This document shows, one piece after another, positions 1 to 9,232 of a stretch of DNA of 64,000 nucleotides. Where the stretch lies: positions 124,001-188,000 of the forward strand of contig JAGYIX010000003.1 of NCBI GenBank assembly GCA_018402205.1, given 5' to 3'. A program made the translations under genes and the position numbers. Origin of the DNA: Flavobacteriaceae bacterium. Lineage in GTDB: Bacteria > Bacteroidota > Bacteroidia > Flavobacteriales > Flavobacteriaceae. Position 1 is the stretch's first letter. Each line of letters starts with the position of its first letter. The notes under the pieces were generated by a model. The model saw only the letters and a program-made list of their open reading frames with translations. It was not told the DNA's origin and did no database searches.

Positions 1-2
1 AT

Positions 3-701
3 GTCCGCAATAAGGTACTTACAGATATAGAGGAGCAAATTCCTAATACTAAGGCTCGTCTTTTGCACAGTCTAGGGTATTTCAAGCAATTGAATGAGTT
101 AACTATTGCTTATCGAAAACACTTAGAAAAAACTATCGTACGAAGCAGATCTAATTGTCAGGCCTATGCCATTAATGGTATAGTTGAATTGCACCCTTTA
201 AGTCTTCATTTAAGGCTATTATTTGAGCCATTTGGATTTGCTGATTTTTCTACTATTGAGCATTTGTTAGTTGCTGAAAACGGTAAAGAGATTCTTTCGG
301 CTACCTATAGATTGGTGAAATTTGAAGAAGAACTGCTTCTTGGAAAAATAGATTCGTTAAAGCCTAGGCTTAGGGCTAATTTTAGGGATGTACTCCCACG
401 AGATATAGCGCAATCGCAAGTGGTTTATACTCTAGAAGTAAGAGACAGTATTGCAGCAGCATCTACTTTAGAGGTGCGCTTATGGAATTCAGAAGACAGC
501 ATTAAACTAAAAGGACAAGACAAAACCAAAAAGGTATCCAAATATTTGCGAGACTTAAAGATCGACCCAATTACCAAATCATCCGTTCAGATACTCCTAA
601 GCGAAGACCGTTTAGTGGCTATTCTGGGATTTGCTATAGATGCAGATTTTAGTCCTCTTTCAACAGACTCTTCTAAAGTTATCAAGATATGGCACGAATA
701 A
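3..701 (+). CDS. tilS: tRNA(Ile)-lysidine synthase, C-terminal part (cut by window edge)
   Basis: The reading frame is open from the window's first bases, so the N-terminal ATPase domain with its SGGxDS loop lies outside. The ORF track begins at a TTG (63), which is internal. TilS places lysidine at C34 of the AUA-reading tRNA-Ile. What remains matches the substrate-binding and C-terminal parts: an N-terminal RNKVLTDIEEQIPN stretch that resembles the usual 'IRxxVxPxLExxNP', a middle 'ATYRLVKFEEELLLG' strand typical of the family, and a C-terminal domain with a KKVSKYLRDLKID segment followed by an 'LGFAIDADF' strand. It overlaps the next gene by 13 bases, so the two are probably co-transcribed. 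The assignment rests on pattern recognition of the C-terminal domain only. Confidence 0.85.
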   Translation, partial: VRNKVLTDIEEQIPNTKARLLHSLGYFKQLNELTIAYRKHLEKTIVRSRSNCQAYAINGIVELHPLSLHLRLLFEPFGFADFSTIEHLLVAENGKEILSATYRLVKFEEELLLGKIDSLKPRLRANFRDVLPRDIAQSQVVYTLEVRDSIAAASTLEVRLWNSEDSIKLKGQDKTKKVSKYLRDLKIDPITKSSVQILLSEDRLVAILGFAIDADFSPLSTDSSKVIKIWHE

Positions 702-2626
702 TACAGCTTTGTATAGGACTGTTTTTTTCAGCCCAGTTAGTTGCCCAATTTAGCGCACCACAAGTGCAGTGGAATACTTATAGTGTTTTACAAGACGACA
801 CGAGCTATCTACTTGTTTTTGAAGCTAGTATAGATAAAGATTGGTATATATTTTCTCAAACATCTCCTGAGGGAGGTAGCCAGCCAGCTTTTTTTGATTT
901 TACAGAAAATAAGAGGTATAGACGCATCGGAAAAGTGGAAGAAACAACACCCGAACCTTATTACAATGCGGTTTTTGGAGTTACCGAGCAAATTTTTAGA
1001 GAAAGCGCTCGTTTTGAGCAACGAATAGAAATCATAGATCCGATCGACCGCATTGAAGTATCCCTTTATTTTCAGGTGTGCAAAGAAGTGTGTATTTCTG
1101 CGGCAGAAGATTTTGTGTTCATTTTAAACGATACTGCGCCATTAGATCAGACGAATATATCTGTAGACGACACCCTTAAATCTTCGGACGAATTGCTGAT
1201 CGAAGTAAAAAATAAATCTTTATTAACCATTGGCAATCCTGAGGCCACTTCTTCATTATGGAAGCTTGTTCTTTTCGGATTTCTCGGAGGACTAATCGCT
1301 CTATTTACCCCGTGTGTTTTACCACTAATTCCTTTAACCGTTTCGTACTTTAATCAACGTACAACACTAAAAGGTTTGGCTTTCTTTTATGGCTTAGCTA
1401 TTGTTGTATTATACCTACTTGTGGGTCTTCCTTTTGTGCTGGGTAATCAGGCTGATCCACAACTTTTTAATGAAGTGGCCAGTCATCCAGTGACTAACTT
1501 TTTACTCTTTAGCATACTGCTGGTTTTTGCATTATCCTTTATCACCGGGGTGGATATTACTTTGCCTCAACGATGGATTAATTTTACCGATCAACGAAGT
1601 GAACGCTCTAAAGGACTGCTTTCTGTTTTCTTTATGGCTGCCACCTTGGTATTGCTATCCTTTTCTTGTACCGGTCCGATTTTAGGAGGGGTATTAGGTA
1701 CTCTAGCTACTCAGTCTATGTCTGAGTCGTTTGGATTGAGCTTATTTGTTGTACTTGGTTCGTTTGGGCTAGCTCTTGCTATTCCCTTTGTTTTATTTGC
1801 GCTGTTTCCAAAGGCACTTCAAAGGCTCCCACGCTCAGGTACATGGATGGTTGATTTAAAATTTTTTCTAGGAATAGCCGAATTATTATTGGCATTTAAA
1901 TTTCTTTCAAATACCGATTTGGTCGCTCAGTGGTCGTTTTTTAAGTACGAGGTAATCATTTCTATTTGGATAGCGATTAGTCTTGTAGCGCTGATCTATC
2001 TCATCGTTCGATTTGTACATCGCCCTGAAGGACGATTTTTTAGAGGGGTTATTATAATCGTTCTTGGGTTCTTTCTAATTGTTAGTATCCGTGCCCTGAA
2101 AGAGCCAGTTTCTGGCGGCTATCTAAATACCTTTGCGCCTCCTTTGTACTACTCCCTTAATTCCTCAGCCAAAGAATGCCCATTGGGATTAGATTGTTAC
2201 CGCAGTTTAGACGAAGGTCTAGCTGCAGCCAAGAAATTATCTAAACCCTTGCTTCTCGACTTTACCGGTTACTCTTGTGTGAATTGCCGCAGAATGGAGA
2301 GTGAGGTCTGGAGTGATCCGCGGATTTATAAATTGCTCAAAGAACGCTTTGTTGTGGTGAGCTTATACGTCGATGATAGGTCGCCATTAGAGGCATCTAA
2401 AAACGGCCTATATCAATTGCCTAACGGAAGAACCAAAACCATTCGTACCCAAGGACAATACTGGTCCTTGTTTCAAGCAGTTAACTTTGAATCTATCTCT
2501 CAACCTTATTATATCGTTCTTTCAGACGATTTGGCACTGCTAAACGGAGCTATTCAATTCGCTTCTAAGCCACAGTTCTTGGCGTGGTTGACAGACGCAC
2601 TAGTAAATGATCTTAAAACCAATTGA
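689..2626 (+). CDS. dsbD: Thiol:disulfide interchange protein of the DsbD family
   Basis: This inner-membrane protein is predicted to carry reducing power from cytoplasmic thioredoxin to periplasmic substrates. It has a signal peptide (about residues 1-20), then a periplasmic N-terminal domain with a CKEVC cysteine pair (about 130). Next comes a polytopic CcdA-like core of about eight membrane segments with the cysteine motifs TPCVLP and SFSCTGP. The C-terminal thioredoxin-like domain has the active site SCVNCR. All three disulfide modules are present and the length of 645 residues is normal for Bacteroidetes forms. The ATG overlaps the end of tilS. The gap of 43 bases before the next ATG shows no clear terminator. 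Confidence 0.93.
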   Translation: MARIIQLCIGLFFSAQLVAQFSAPQVQWNTYSVLQDDTSYLLVFEASIDKDWYIFSQTSPEGGSQPAFFDFTENKRYRRIGKVEETTPEPYYNAVFGVTEQIFRESARFEQRIEIIDPIDRIEVSLYFQVCKEVCISAAEDFVFILNDTAPLDQTNISVDDTLKSSDELLIEVKNKSLLTIGNPEATSSLWKLVLFGFLGGLIALFTPCVLPLIPLTVSYFNQRTTLKGLAFFYGLAIVVLYLLVGLPFVLGNQADPQLFNEVASHPVTNFLLFSILLVFALSFITGVDITLPQRWINFTDQRSERSKGLLSVFFMAATLVLLSFSCTGPILGGVLGTLATQSMSESFGLSLFVVLGSFGLALAIPFVLFALFPKALQRLPRSGTWMVDLKFFLGIAELLLAFKFLSNTDLVAQWSFFKYEVIISIWIAISLVALIYLIVRFVHRPEGRFFRGVIIIVLGFFLIVSIRALKEPVSGGYLNTFAPPLYYSLNSSAKECPLGLDCYRSLDEGLAAAKKLSKPLLLDFTGYSCVNCRRMESEVWSDPRIYKLLKERFVVVSLYVDDRSPLEASKNGLYQLPNGRTKTIRTQGQYWSLFQAVNFESISQPYYIVLSDDLALLNGAIQFASKPQFLAWLTDALVNDLKTN

Positions 2627-2669
2627 TACTGCACATTTAATGCGGTAGATCGAGATTAATTTGCACTAT

Positions 2670-4076
2670 ATGGTGCATAAAGTTAAAACCTTTGTTAAGG
2701 TAGATCTCGATTTACGATCAAGCCTTATGTCGTTAACCCTAACGAAGGGTTTTGGAGCTAAGTGTTCAGGTATGCCTCAACATATGCTTCGCGACCAATT
2801 TGATCGCTTGAGGGTTTTATTGCATCAGCGAAAACAACAGTTGAAAGGGATGAGATATGTCTTTCAAAGCCAAATTACCGCATCGGCTAAACACCATCAA
2901 ACATCAGAAATGGCAATAGCTGCTCTGCTAATAGCCTCTTGTGCAAAAGAAGCGGTGAATCACATAGAACAGACATATTTTGTAGGCTCATTTGATTTAC
3001 AAGGAAGAGCAATACCTTTAGATTACCCTCATGAATATTATGTCGCGGCACTGAGTGTGGGTTGCGAATATTTTGTTCTCCCACTAGAAAATATTAAGGA
3101 TCTTCCTGTCGAAATAGCGCCTAAATCTATAGGTATTCAATCAATAGATGAGCTAATTAATTACGTGTTAAGGTGCTCATATTCTTCGGTTTACAAAGAA
3201 TCCGAATGTATAAATACCACACATGAAAGTGTGTTTTATTACGATCAACCCCATGCTTCACGCGCATTAGAACTTTCGATTGTTGGCCGTCATCATTTAT
3301 TGCTATTCGGTGAACCAGGAATCGGCAAGTCAACATTGATTGATCATTATGCTAAAACGCTTCCGCTTTTAACTAGGGAGCAAAAGTTGAGTTTATGGCC
3401 CATTCAGGTAAAGCGTATGAAACGATTGTCGTATCAACTACCAGTAGAGCACATGAAGGTAAATACCTCTATAGCTGAGCTCTATGGAGGAGGGGTGAAG
3501 CCTTATCCGGGTTACATATCTCTAGCGCACCATGGAATTTTAGTGGCAGATGAAATTGATCAATATTCGCGATCTGTATTAGAGGCTCTAAAGCCTTCAT
3601 TAGAATGGAAAGAGGTGCTATTAGAAAGAAATAACTACTCCATTTCCTATCCTTCCGAGTTTACCTTAATAGGAAGTTGCAATACCGATCTTGAAAATAC
3701 CCACAATGGTCTTTTCTCTGACTCTTTTATAGATCGTATAGACCTCATGGTTAAACTGCAAAAGCCCGACATTGGTCAGAAACCAAAACCCTTCAATTAC
3801 ACTCAAATTTCTCAACGCCTCGAACAAGCGTTACTTTATAAAACATCTATTACCTCTAGTTTTGGGGGCGCTCAACCGCTAGATTGTTTGCATAGAATAC
3901 CCATCACGAAAGAAGGAATGAAAATGGTGCAGCAACTCAAAAGCAGAGATAAAACCTCCGTTCGGCGCATTAACCGTTGGCTGTCTACGGCTCTTTCACT
4001 GCTCTATATAGATCAGCTAAGCAGTTTAAATGAAGGAATACTTTCTGAAGCTTTGAGTTTTAGAAAATGGAATTAA
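2670..4076 (+). CDS. Diverged YifB/ComM-like (Mg-chelatase type) AAA+ ATPase
   Basis: The family (YifB/ComM) has a Lon-like N-terminal domain, a Mg-chelatase-type AAA+ core and a C-terminal lid; ComM is a helicase that helps branch migration in natural transformation. Here the AAA+ core is clear: Walker A GEPGIGKST (about 220), YGGGVKPYPGYISLAHHG, Walker B ILVADEID, and FIDRIDL. The N-terminal domain is recognisable only by its end, VGSFDLQGRAIPLDYP and VLPLENIKDL. The usual NLAPADL block and the NPCPCG cysteine motif are replaced. The ORF track begins at TTG 2661; I prefer ATG 2670, which gives the family-like start MVHKVKTFVKV. The stop overlaps that of recG by four bases, tail to tail. Family placement is good, but the precise role is uncertain because of the divergence. 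Confidence 0.75.
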   Translation: MVHKVKTFVKVDLDLRSSLMSLTLTKGFGAKCSGMPQHMLRDQFDRLRVLLHQRKQQLKGMRYVFQSQITASAKHHQTSEMAIAALLIASCAKEAVNHIEQTYFVGSFDLQGRAIPLDYPHEYYVAALSVGCEYFVLPLENIKDLPVEIAPKSIGIQSIDELINYVLRCSYSSVYKESECINTTHESVFYYDQPHASRALELSIVGRHHLLLFGEPGIGKSTLIDHYAKTLPLLTREQKLSLWPIQVKRMKRLSYQLPVEHMKVNTSIAELYGGGVKPYPGYISLAHHGILVADEIDQYSRSVLEALKPSLEWKEVLLERNNYSISYPSEFTLIGSCNTDLENTHNGLFSDSFIDRIDLMVKLQKPDIGQKPKPFNYTQISQRLEQALLYKTSITSSFGGAQPLDCLHRIPITKEGMKMVQQLKSRDKTSVRRINRWLSTALSLLYIDQLSSLNEGILSEALSFRKWN

Positions 4077-6184
4077 CTGATATAACTCCATAGAATTTTA
4101 CCCTTGAGCATCATGTGCATAGGCTTTAGCATACAATCGTGAATACTATTTTTTAAATCAGGGTCGTTTTCTAATATTTGCTGCACTTGAGAGCGAACGG
4201 TAAAAAGCAGTTCACCATCTTCAATGAGATCTGCAAACTTCAGTTGAAGACTGCCACTCTGCTGAGTTCCCATAATATCTCCTGGCCCCCTTAAACGCAA
4301 ATCAATTTCAGAAAGCTCAAATCCACTGCTGTGCTTTACCATACTAGTCATGCGCACCATTGCGTCGTCAGAAAGTTGCTTTTTGGTCATCAGTAAACAA
4401 TAGGATTGATTAGTTCCACGCCCCACTCTTCCTCTAAGCTGATGCAGTTGAGCTAATCCAAACCTTTCGGCACTTTCAATAACCATTACCGTGGCATTTG
4501 GCACATTTACACCTACCTCAATAACCGTAGTGGCTACCATAATCTGAGTAACACCCCTTTCGAATTGACGCATTTCATAGTTCTTGGCTTCAGCGCTCAT
4601 TTGGCCATGAAGAATAGAAATTGCGTATTGCGGAGCTGGAAATTCGCGACTTATACTCTCGTATCCGTCCATTAAGTCTTTATAATCTAAAGCTTCGGAT
4701 TCTTTAATGAGCGGGTACACTACATAAATCTGACGTCCTAATGCAATCTGTTCCTTTAGAAAAGAGAAGATCCTTAGTCGAGCACCATCGTTTCTATGCG
4801 TAGTGATAATTGGTGTTCTGCCAGGAGGCAACTCATCAATTACAGAAACATCTAGGTCACCATAGACACTCATCGCAAGGGTGCGAGGTATTGGTGTTGC
4901 GGTCATTACCAATATGTGAGGAGGTATGTGGGCTTTTCGCCAAAGCTTAGAACGCTGAGCTACACCAAAACGGTGTTGCTCATCTATGATCGCAAGTCCG
5001 AGGTCGCAAAACACCACTTGTTCTTCAAAAATAGCATGTGTTCCTATCAACAGATGTAGAGCTCCACTCAAGAGTGCCTGATGTATTTCTTTTCGATCTT
5101 TTTTTGAAGTAGACCCGGTTAAAAGCTCCACTTTAATTCCTAAAGGAACTAATTGGCTACTCAAATCTTCAAAGTGTTGTTGGGCTAGAATTTCAGTTGG
5201 TGCAACTAAACAAGCTTGAGACTTGTTACCAATGGCTATTAAGCATGAAAGTAGAGCCACCATGGTCTTTCCCGATCCCACATCTCCCTGAAGTAATCGA
5301 TTCATTTGGAGACCGGATCCTATATCATTGCGAATTTCGCGTAAAACTCTTTTTTGAGCACTAGTGAGTTCGAAGGGCAATGCAGTTTGGTAGTACTTTA
5401 GAAATAATTCGCCAACGATTTCAAACTTTCTACCCTTTATGGACTGTTTTCGATGTTGCTTTTTGATAAGCAATCCAAGCTGCATATAAAAAAGCTCTTC
5501 GAACTTAAGTCTGTCTAACGCCGATTGGGTCTGCTCTAGGGTTTCGGGACGATGAATATGCCTAAGTGCCAGGGTCTTTGAAGTATAGTTATGTGCTTTT
5601 AATATATACTCAGGAAGTGTTTCGGCTAAGGCAAAATCTTTAGCCTCTACAATAGATTGTAAAATAGTGCGAAATAAGCGCTGAGAAATTCCCACCTTCT
5701 GAAGTTTTTCAGGAATGGGGTAGATGGGCTCAATATCTCCTTTAAATATTTCGGTTGGCAGCTCACTGATTGGAGAAAGTTCAGGGTGTACTATAGAAAA
5801 GCGATCATGAAAGCGATTGACCTTTCCAAATACCCTGACACGCTGATTCTCTCTTAACTGTTTTTCTATGTACTGATATCCTTTAAACCAAACAAGTTCA
5901 ATTTGGTCGGTATTATCAACGAGATCGGCGGTTAATCTATAGCCCTTTGATTGCGGAATAAGACGAATATTGGATAGAATCCCTGCAGTTTGCACTACTG
6001 TGTTTTCAAGCTTTATGGCCGAAATAGGACTAAGGGATCTTTTGTCAATGTAGCGGGAGGGGGTGAAGAGTAATAGGTCGTAGATGGAAGATATATTCAA
6101 TTCGCTCCTAATCATTGCAGCACGCTTTGGCCCTAAACCTTTAATCGTCGAAATAGGAAACTCTAAGAACGAAGAAGTGCGCAT
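4073..6184 (-). CDS. recG: ATP-dependent DNA helicase RecG
   Basis: RecG is a double-strand DNA translocase that reverses stalled forks and moves branched junctions. The protein has the N-terminal wedge/OB-fold domain (about 1-240). The helicase core follows, with Walker A GDVGSGKT, DEQHRFG (DExH box), MTATPIPRTL, and motifs V and VI as TTVIEVGVNVPNA and QLRGRVGRG. The C-terminal extension is complete. The track start at 6190 is GTG; ATG at 6184 gives MRTSSFLEFPISTIKGLGPKRA and fits better. A TAAGTTTG -7 element ends just before it, so the transcript would have almost no leader. The gene is divergent from the patatin gene. Confidence 0.96.
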   Translation of the reverse strand: MRTSSFLEFPISTIKGLGPKRAAMIRSELNISSIYDLLLFTPSRYIDKRSLSPISAIKLENTVVQTAGILSNIRLIPQSKGYRLTADLVDNTDQIELVWFKGYQYIEKQLRENQRVRVFGKVNRFHDRFSIVHPELSPISELPTEIFKGDIEPIYPIPEKLQKVGISQRLFRTILQSIVEAKDFALAETLPEYILKAHNYTSKTLALRHIHRPETLEQTQSALDRLKFEELFYMQLGLLIKKQHRKQSIKGRKFEIVGELFLKYYQTALPFELTSAQKRVLREIRNDIGSGLQMNRLLQGDVGSGKTMVALLSCLIAIGNKSQACLVAPTEILAQQHFEDLSSQLVPLGIKVELLTGSTSKKDRKEIHQALLSGALHLLIGTHAIFEEQVVFCDLGLAIIDEQHRFGVAQRSKLWRKAHIPPHILVMTATPIPRTLAMSVYGDLDVSVIDELPPGRTPIITTHRNDGARLRIFSFLKEQIALGRQIYVVYPLIKESEALDYKDLMDGYESISREFPAPQYAISILHGQMSAEAKNYEMRQFERGVTQIMVATTVIEVGVNVPNATVMVIESAERFGLAQLHQLRGRVGRGTNQSYCLLMTKKQLSDDAMVRMTSMVKHSSGFELSEIDLRLRGPGDIMGTQQSGSLQLKFADLIEDGELLFTVRSQVQQILENDPDLKNSIHDCMLKPMHMMLKGKILWSYIS

Positions 6185-6189
6185 ACGCA

Positions 6190-6197
6190 CAAACTTA
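6190..6197 (-). promoter_or_regulatory. Putative -7 element of the recG promoter (TAAGTTTG)
   Basis: Read on the minus strand the sequence is TAAGTTTG, a match to the Bacteroidetes sigma consensus TAnnTTTG. It ends six bases before the chosen recG ATG, so transcription would start at or next to the ATG. No good TTG -33 element was picked out, so this is a consensus match only. Confidence 0.45.
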
Positions 6198-6233
6198 TCT
6201 ATTTTAGTGCATGGAATAAAATCCTAGCCATTT

Positions 6234-7118
6234 ATGCGTGCAATAGTTATTTCGGGAGGTGGAAGTAAGGGCGCATTTGCAGGAGGTGTTGCTCAGTATC
6301 TGATTGAGCGCCAACAAAGAAATTACGATCTTTTTGTAGGAACGTCTACAGGAAGCTTGCTATTAATTCATTTAGCGCTGCATAAAATCGAGAAGCTACA
6401 TTCGGTCTACAAAGAGGTGAATGCGACTAAAATATTCAATTTAAATCCTTTTTATACCCATAAAAAAGGGGGAATAGTGCAATTGCATATCAATCACTTT
6501 AATGTGCTTAGAAGTTTTATTAGAGGAAACAAAACTTTTGGCGAGAGTAAAAGTTTAAGAGAATTTTTAGGGCAGCATATTACGGCGTTTGAATTTGAAT
6601 CGGTAAAACAAAGTGATAAAGAGATTCTAGTAACCGTTTCTAATCTCAGTAAAAATCAAGTAGAGTACAAGTCAATTAAGGACTGTAGTTATGACGATTT
6701 TCTAGACTGGATATGGATTTCGGCCAATTATATTCCGTTCATGTCTTTAGTCTCTAAAGAAGGGTACGAATATGCTGATGGGGGTCTAGGAAGTATAGTT
6801 TCTGTTGAAAAAGCAATAGAAGCTGGGGCAACAGAGATAGATGTCATTGTTTTGCGCCAAGAGAACAAACAGAGATACCGACTTCCCACAACTAACGCTT
6901 TTGACCTTATGCTCAGCATGTTTGGATTTTCTTTGGATCAAATAGAAGAACACAATATCTCCTTAGGATCTCTTAAAGCCAAATCCGATGGGGTTAAACT
7001 TAATTTTATTTATACCCCAACATTACTTACTCAAAACCCATTGCTGTTTGATCAAAAAAGAATGGTGCGATGGTGGCAGCGCGGATTTCTTCATGCACAA
7101 AAGCAGTTCGAATCTTAA
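6234..7118 (+). CDS. Patatin-like phospholipase
   Basis: This is a single-domain patatin-type lipid acyl hydrolase with a Ser-Asp dyad. Visible are the oxyanion-hole motif GGGSKG (residues 8-13), the nucleophile elbow GTSTG (Ser38) and the catalytic Asp in ADGG (Asp182). There is no signal peptide, so it should act in the cytoplasm or at the inner face of the membrane. The length of 294 residues is normal for stand-alone patatins of Bacteroidetes. It is divergent from recG (49-base gap) and convergent with the next gene, so it is a single-gene unit. The substrate cannot be told from sequence. Confidence 0.88.
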   Translation: MRAIVISGGGSKGAFAGGVAQYLIERQQRNYDLFVGTSTGSLLLIHLALHKIEKLHSVYKEVNATKIFNLNPFYTHKKGGIVQLHINHFNVLRSFIRGNKTFGESKSLREFLGQHITAFEFESVKQSDKEILVTVSNLSKNQVEYKSIKDCSYDDFLDWIWISANYIPFMSLVSKEGYEYADGGLGSIVSVEKAIEAGATEIDVIVLRQENKQRYRLPTTNAFDLMLSMFGFSLDQIEEHNISLGSLKAKSDGVKLNFIYTPTLLTQNPLLFDQKRMVRWWQRGFLHAQKQFES

Positions 7119-7119
7119 A

Positions 7120-7845
7120 TTACTTTATAAGCTCTCTAATCGTAAGGTAGAATTTTTCGTGATTCGGGTGGAGTCTAATGTATAATGTGTCTGAACTAGA
7201 ATGCGGAGAAAACAGGAATCGCTCAGGGGTGTGCTCAAAATTACCAGTAAAAAGGGTATAAATACGCTCAGCTAAGGGGAGTGTTTTAGAGTTAGTAAGA
7301 AATCTGAGTTGATAAAACTCATGTGCTCTAAGCGCTGAATCCAAACTTTTAATGCGACTATCTAAATGCAAGGAATCTAGGGACGTTTCGCGATTGACTA
7401 TGAAGGGAAACTTAAGACCTCCTACCTCTAAAACCATTCCTCTGGCCTTTGAAATAACCGGACGCAACTTTTTAAGCGTTTCAATGAGAACAGAATCGTG
7501 TTGGGTAATTGTTCCTTTAAGTTGTTGATTTTGTTTTTCAAGCGACCTCATACTTTCAATTTGGTCTCCGATATTCATAATATTTGCCACTGACTGATTA
7601 GTGAATTTGCTCAGCCGGTCCATGAGGGCCTTATTGGTTGACTTTAAGTTATCCGTTTCGAACTTATAGGTTTCATTCAACGACTCTACACGCGTGATCT
7701 GCTGCTTAAGTTCGCGAATAGTAGACTCGTTTCTTTCTACTAGGGCATTTAAAGATTTATTGTCTTCTAGTAAATCCGATTTTTTTTGGGCAGAGCCTGC
7801 TTCAAAAACAAGAAAGAAAAGTGTAAAAAGTATAGAGTAGCGCAT
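7120..7845 (-). CDS. Secreted coiled-coil protein of unknown function
   Basis: I do not recognise a named family. The first 19 residues form a signal peptide ending in AGSAQ. Residues about 20-120 are rich in Glu, Lys, Gln and Leu with heptad-like spacing, so a long coiled coil is likely. The C-terminal half (about 125-241) looks globular, with the ending LRLHPNHEKFYLTIRELIK. It would be exported to the periplasm or cell surface. It lies directly after the M20 amidohydrolase gene on the same strand: its ATG abuts the hydrolase stop, so the two are probably co-transcribed. Confidence 0.7.
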   Translation of the reverse strand: MRYSILFTLFFLVFEAGSAQKKSDLLEDNKSLNALVERNESTIRELKQQITRVESLNETYKFETDNLKSTNKALMDRLSKFTNQSVANIMNIGDQIESMRSLEKQNQQLKGTITQHDSVLIETLKKLRPVISKARGMVLEVGGLKFPFIVNRETSLDSLHLDSRIKSLDSALRAHEFYQLRFLTNSKTLPLAERIYTLFTGNFEHTPERFLFSPHSSSDTLYIRLHPNHEKFYLTIRELIK

Positions 7846-9134
7846 TTATGATTTCGCGTTTAAAAAGTCTAAAGATAATTGAGTTAATAGCTGTACCCCG
7901 TAAATCATTCCTGATTCATCAATTAAAAAATCTGGCGTGTGATGCGGATAAGGCGTGGTATTTTCTGGAGTCATACCCCCCAAGAAAAAGAAAAAGCCGG
8001 GAACTTCTTTAACGAAGTACGAAAAATCTTCTGCCCCTGTGGTGGCTTTGGTAAGTTGAATGTTTTTTGGCCCAAGAACAGCCTCCATGGTAGGGAGCAT
8101 TTGAGCCACTAGATCAGCATCGTTGTAAGTTATGTCGGTCATTTCTGTGATTTCTATTTGAGCACTTCCTCCAAATGCTTCAGCAATAGCAGGAACCATT
8201 TCGTTTAAACGTTGTTCTATCAAGTCGCGCATATCATAGTCAAGTGTGCGAATAGTACCAATGATTTCGGCTGATTCAGGAATGATATTGAATCGCAACC
8301 CGGCTTTAATTTTACCTACACTTATTACTGCTGCCTCTTTGAGTAGATTAGATTCTCTACTGACTAGCGATTGCAAGCCATTTATAATCTGAGAACTGAT
8401 ATATATGGGGTCTACTCCAGACCATGGCTGAGATCCGTGGGTTTGCTTTCCGTTTACTTGAATAACAAATCGTTGTGCAGAGGCCAACAATCCGCCAGTC
8501 TTGTAACGCACAACTCCGACAGGGGTTTCGGAATTGATATGAAGCCCAAAGATGGCATCTACTTTTGGATGCTCTAAAACGCCCTCTTTAACCATAAGTA
8601 ATGCTCCGCCATCTTCTCCTGGAGGAGGCCCTTCCTCTGCTGGCTGAAAAATAAACTTAACAGAACCTTTGATTTGATCTCTATGAGCAGAGAGAATTTC
8701 AGCTACACCCATAAGAATAGCAGTGTGTGTATCGTGCCCGCAAGCGTGCATTACGCCCGTCTCTTCCCCAAGAATTGAGCCTTAACTGTCGACTTAAAGG
8801 GGAGATCGTTACGCTCTGTTACCGGCAATGCATCTATATCTGCCCGAAGGGCAATAACGGCTCCAGGCATATCGCCTTTTAAAAGGCCAACCACTCCTGT
8901 ATGCGCAACTCCTGTCTGCACCTCAATGCCCAATAATTCCAAGTGTTGAGCTATTTTTTTTGCAGTTTCAAATTCGCGATTGCTCAATTCTGGGTGTTCA
9001 TGAAAATCTCTTCTCCACTCAATTACTTTCGACTCGATTTGATTAAATTCTTCTTGGTCAATTAGTTGCGCGTTAAGTAGGTTTAAACTTATTAGGGCAA
9101 TCAATACTAGAGGTAGGTGCTGAAGTCTGTACAT
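7846..9134 (-). pseudogene. M20-family amidohydrolase (peptidase M20D) split by a -1 frameshift
   Basis: The ORF track shows two ORFs, 9134-8751 and 8751-7846, that together make one normal M20D hydrolase of about 430 residues (hippurate/indole-acetyl amino acid hydrolase type). The first part holds a signal peptide ending in LLNAQ and the ALRADIDALPV metal motif. The second begins at MHACGHDTHTAI, the next metal-binding motif, and ends normally. Between them the first frame runs into QFLGKRRA and stops, while the other frame gives the expected LGEETGVMHACGHD. The shift lies at a run of four G (C on the plus strand, 8766-8769); one more G would restore the frame. It is either a real inactivating deletion or a homopolymer sequencing error. 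Apart from this the gene looks intact. Confidence 0.85.
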
Positions 9135-9232
9135 TTAAAAAACGGTTAAAACTTGTTACTAAATATATAAAGAAGAAAGAGCAAGGCCTCAGCAAATTCA
9201 ATAAATTCACGAGTATAAAGCGAATTTGATTG

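Noticed and set aside
6205-6225. GGAATAAAATCC upstream of recG, similar to the uvrA palindromes
   Set aside because: The spacing between GGA and TCC is six, not five, bases, and only one copy is present, so I treat the match as chance.
8755-8775. Programmed -1 frameshift to rescue the M20 hydrolase
   Set aside because: The local sequence TTC TTG GGG AAG is not a canonical X XXY YYZ slippery site and I see no downstream stem; a deletion is simpler.
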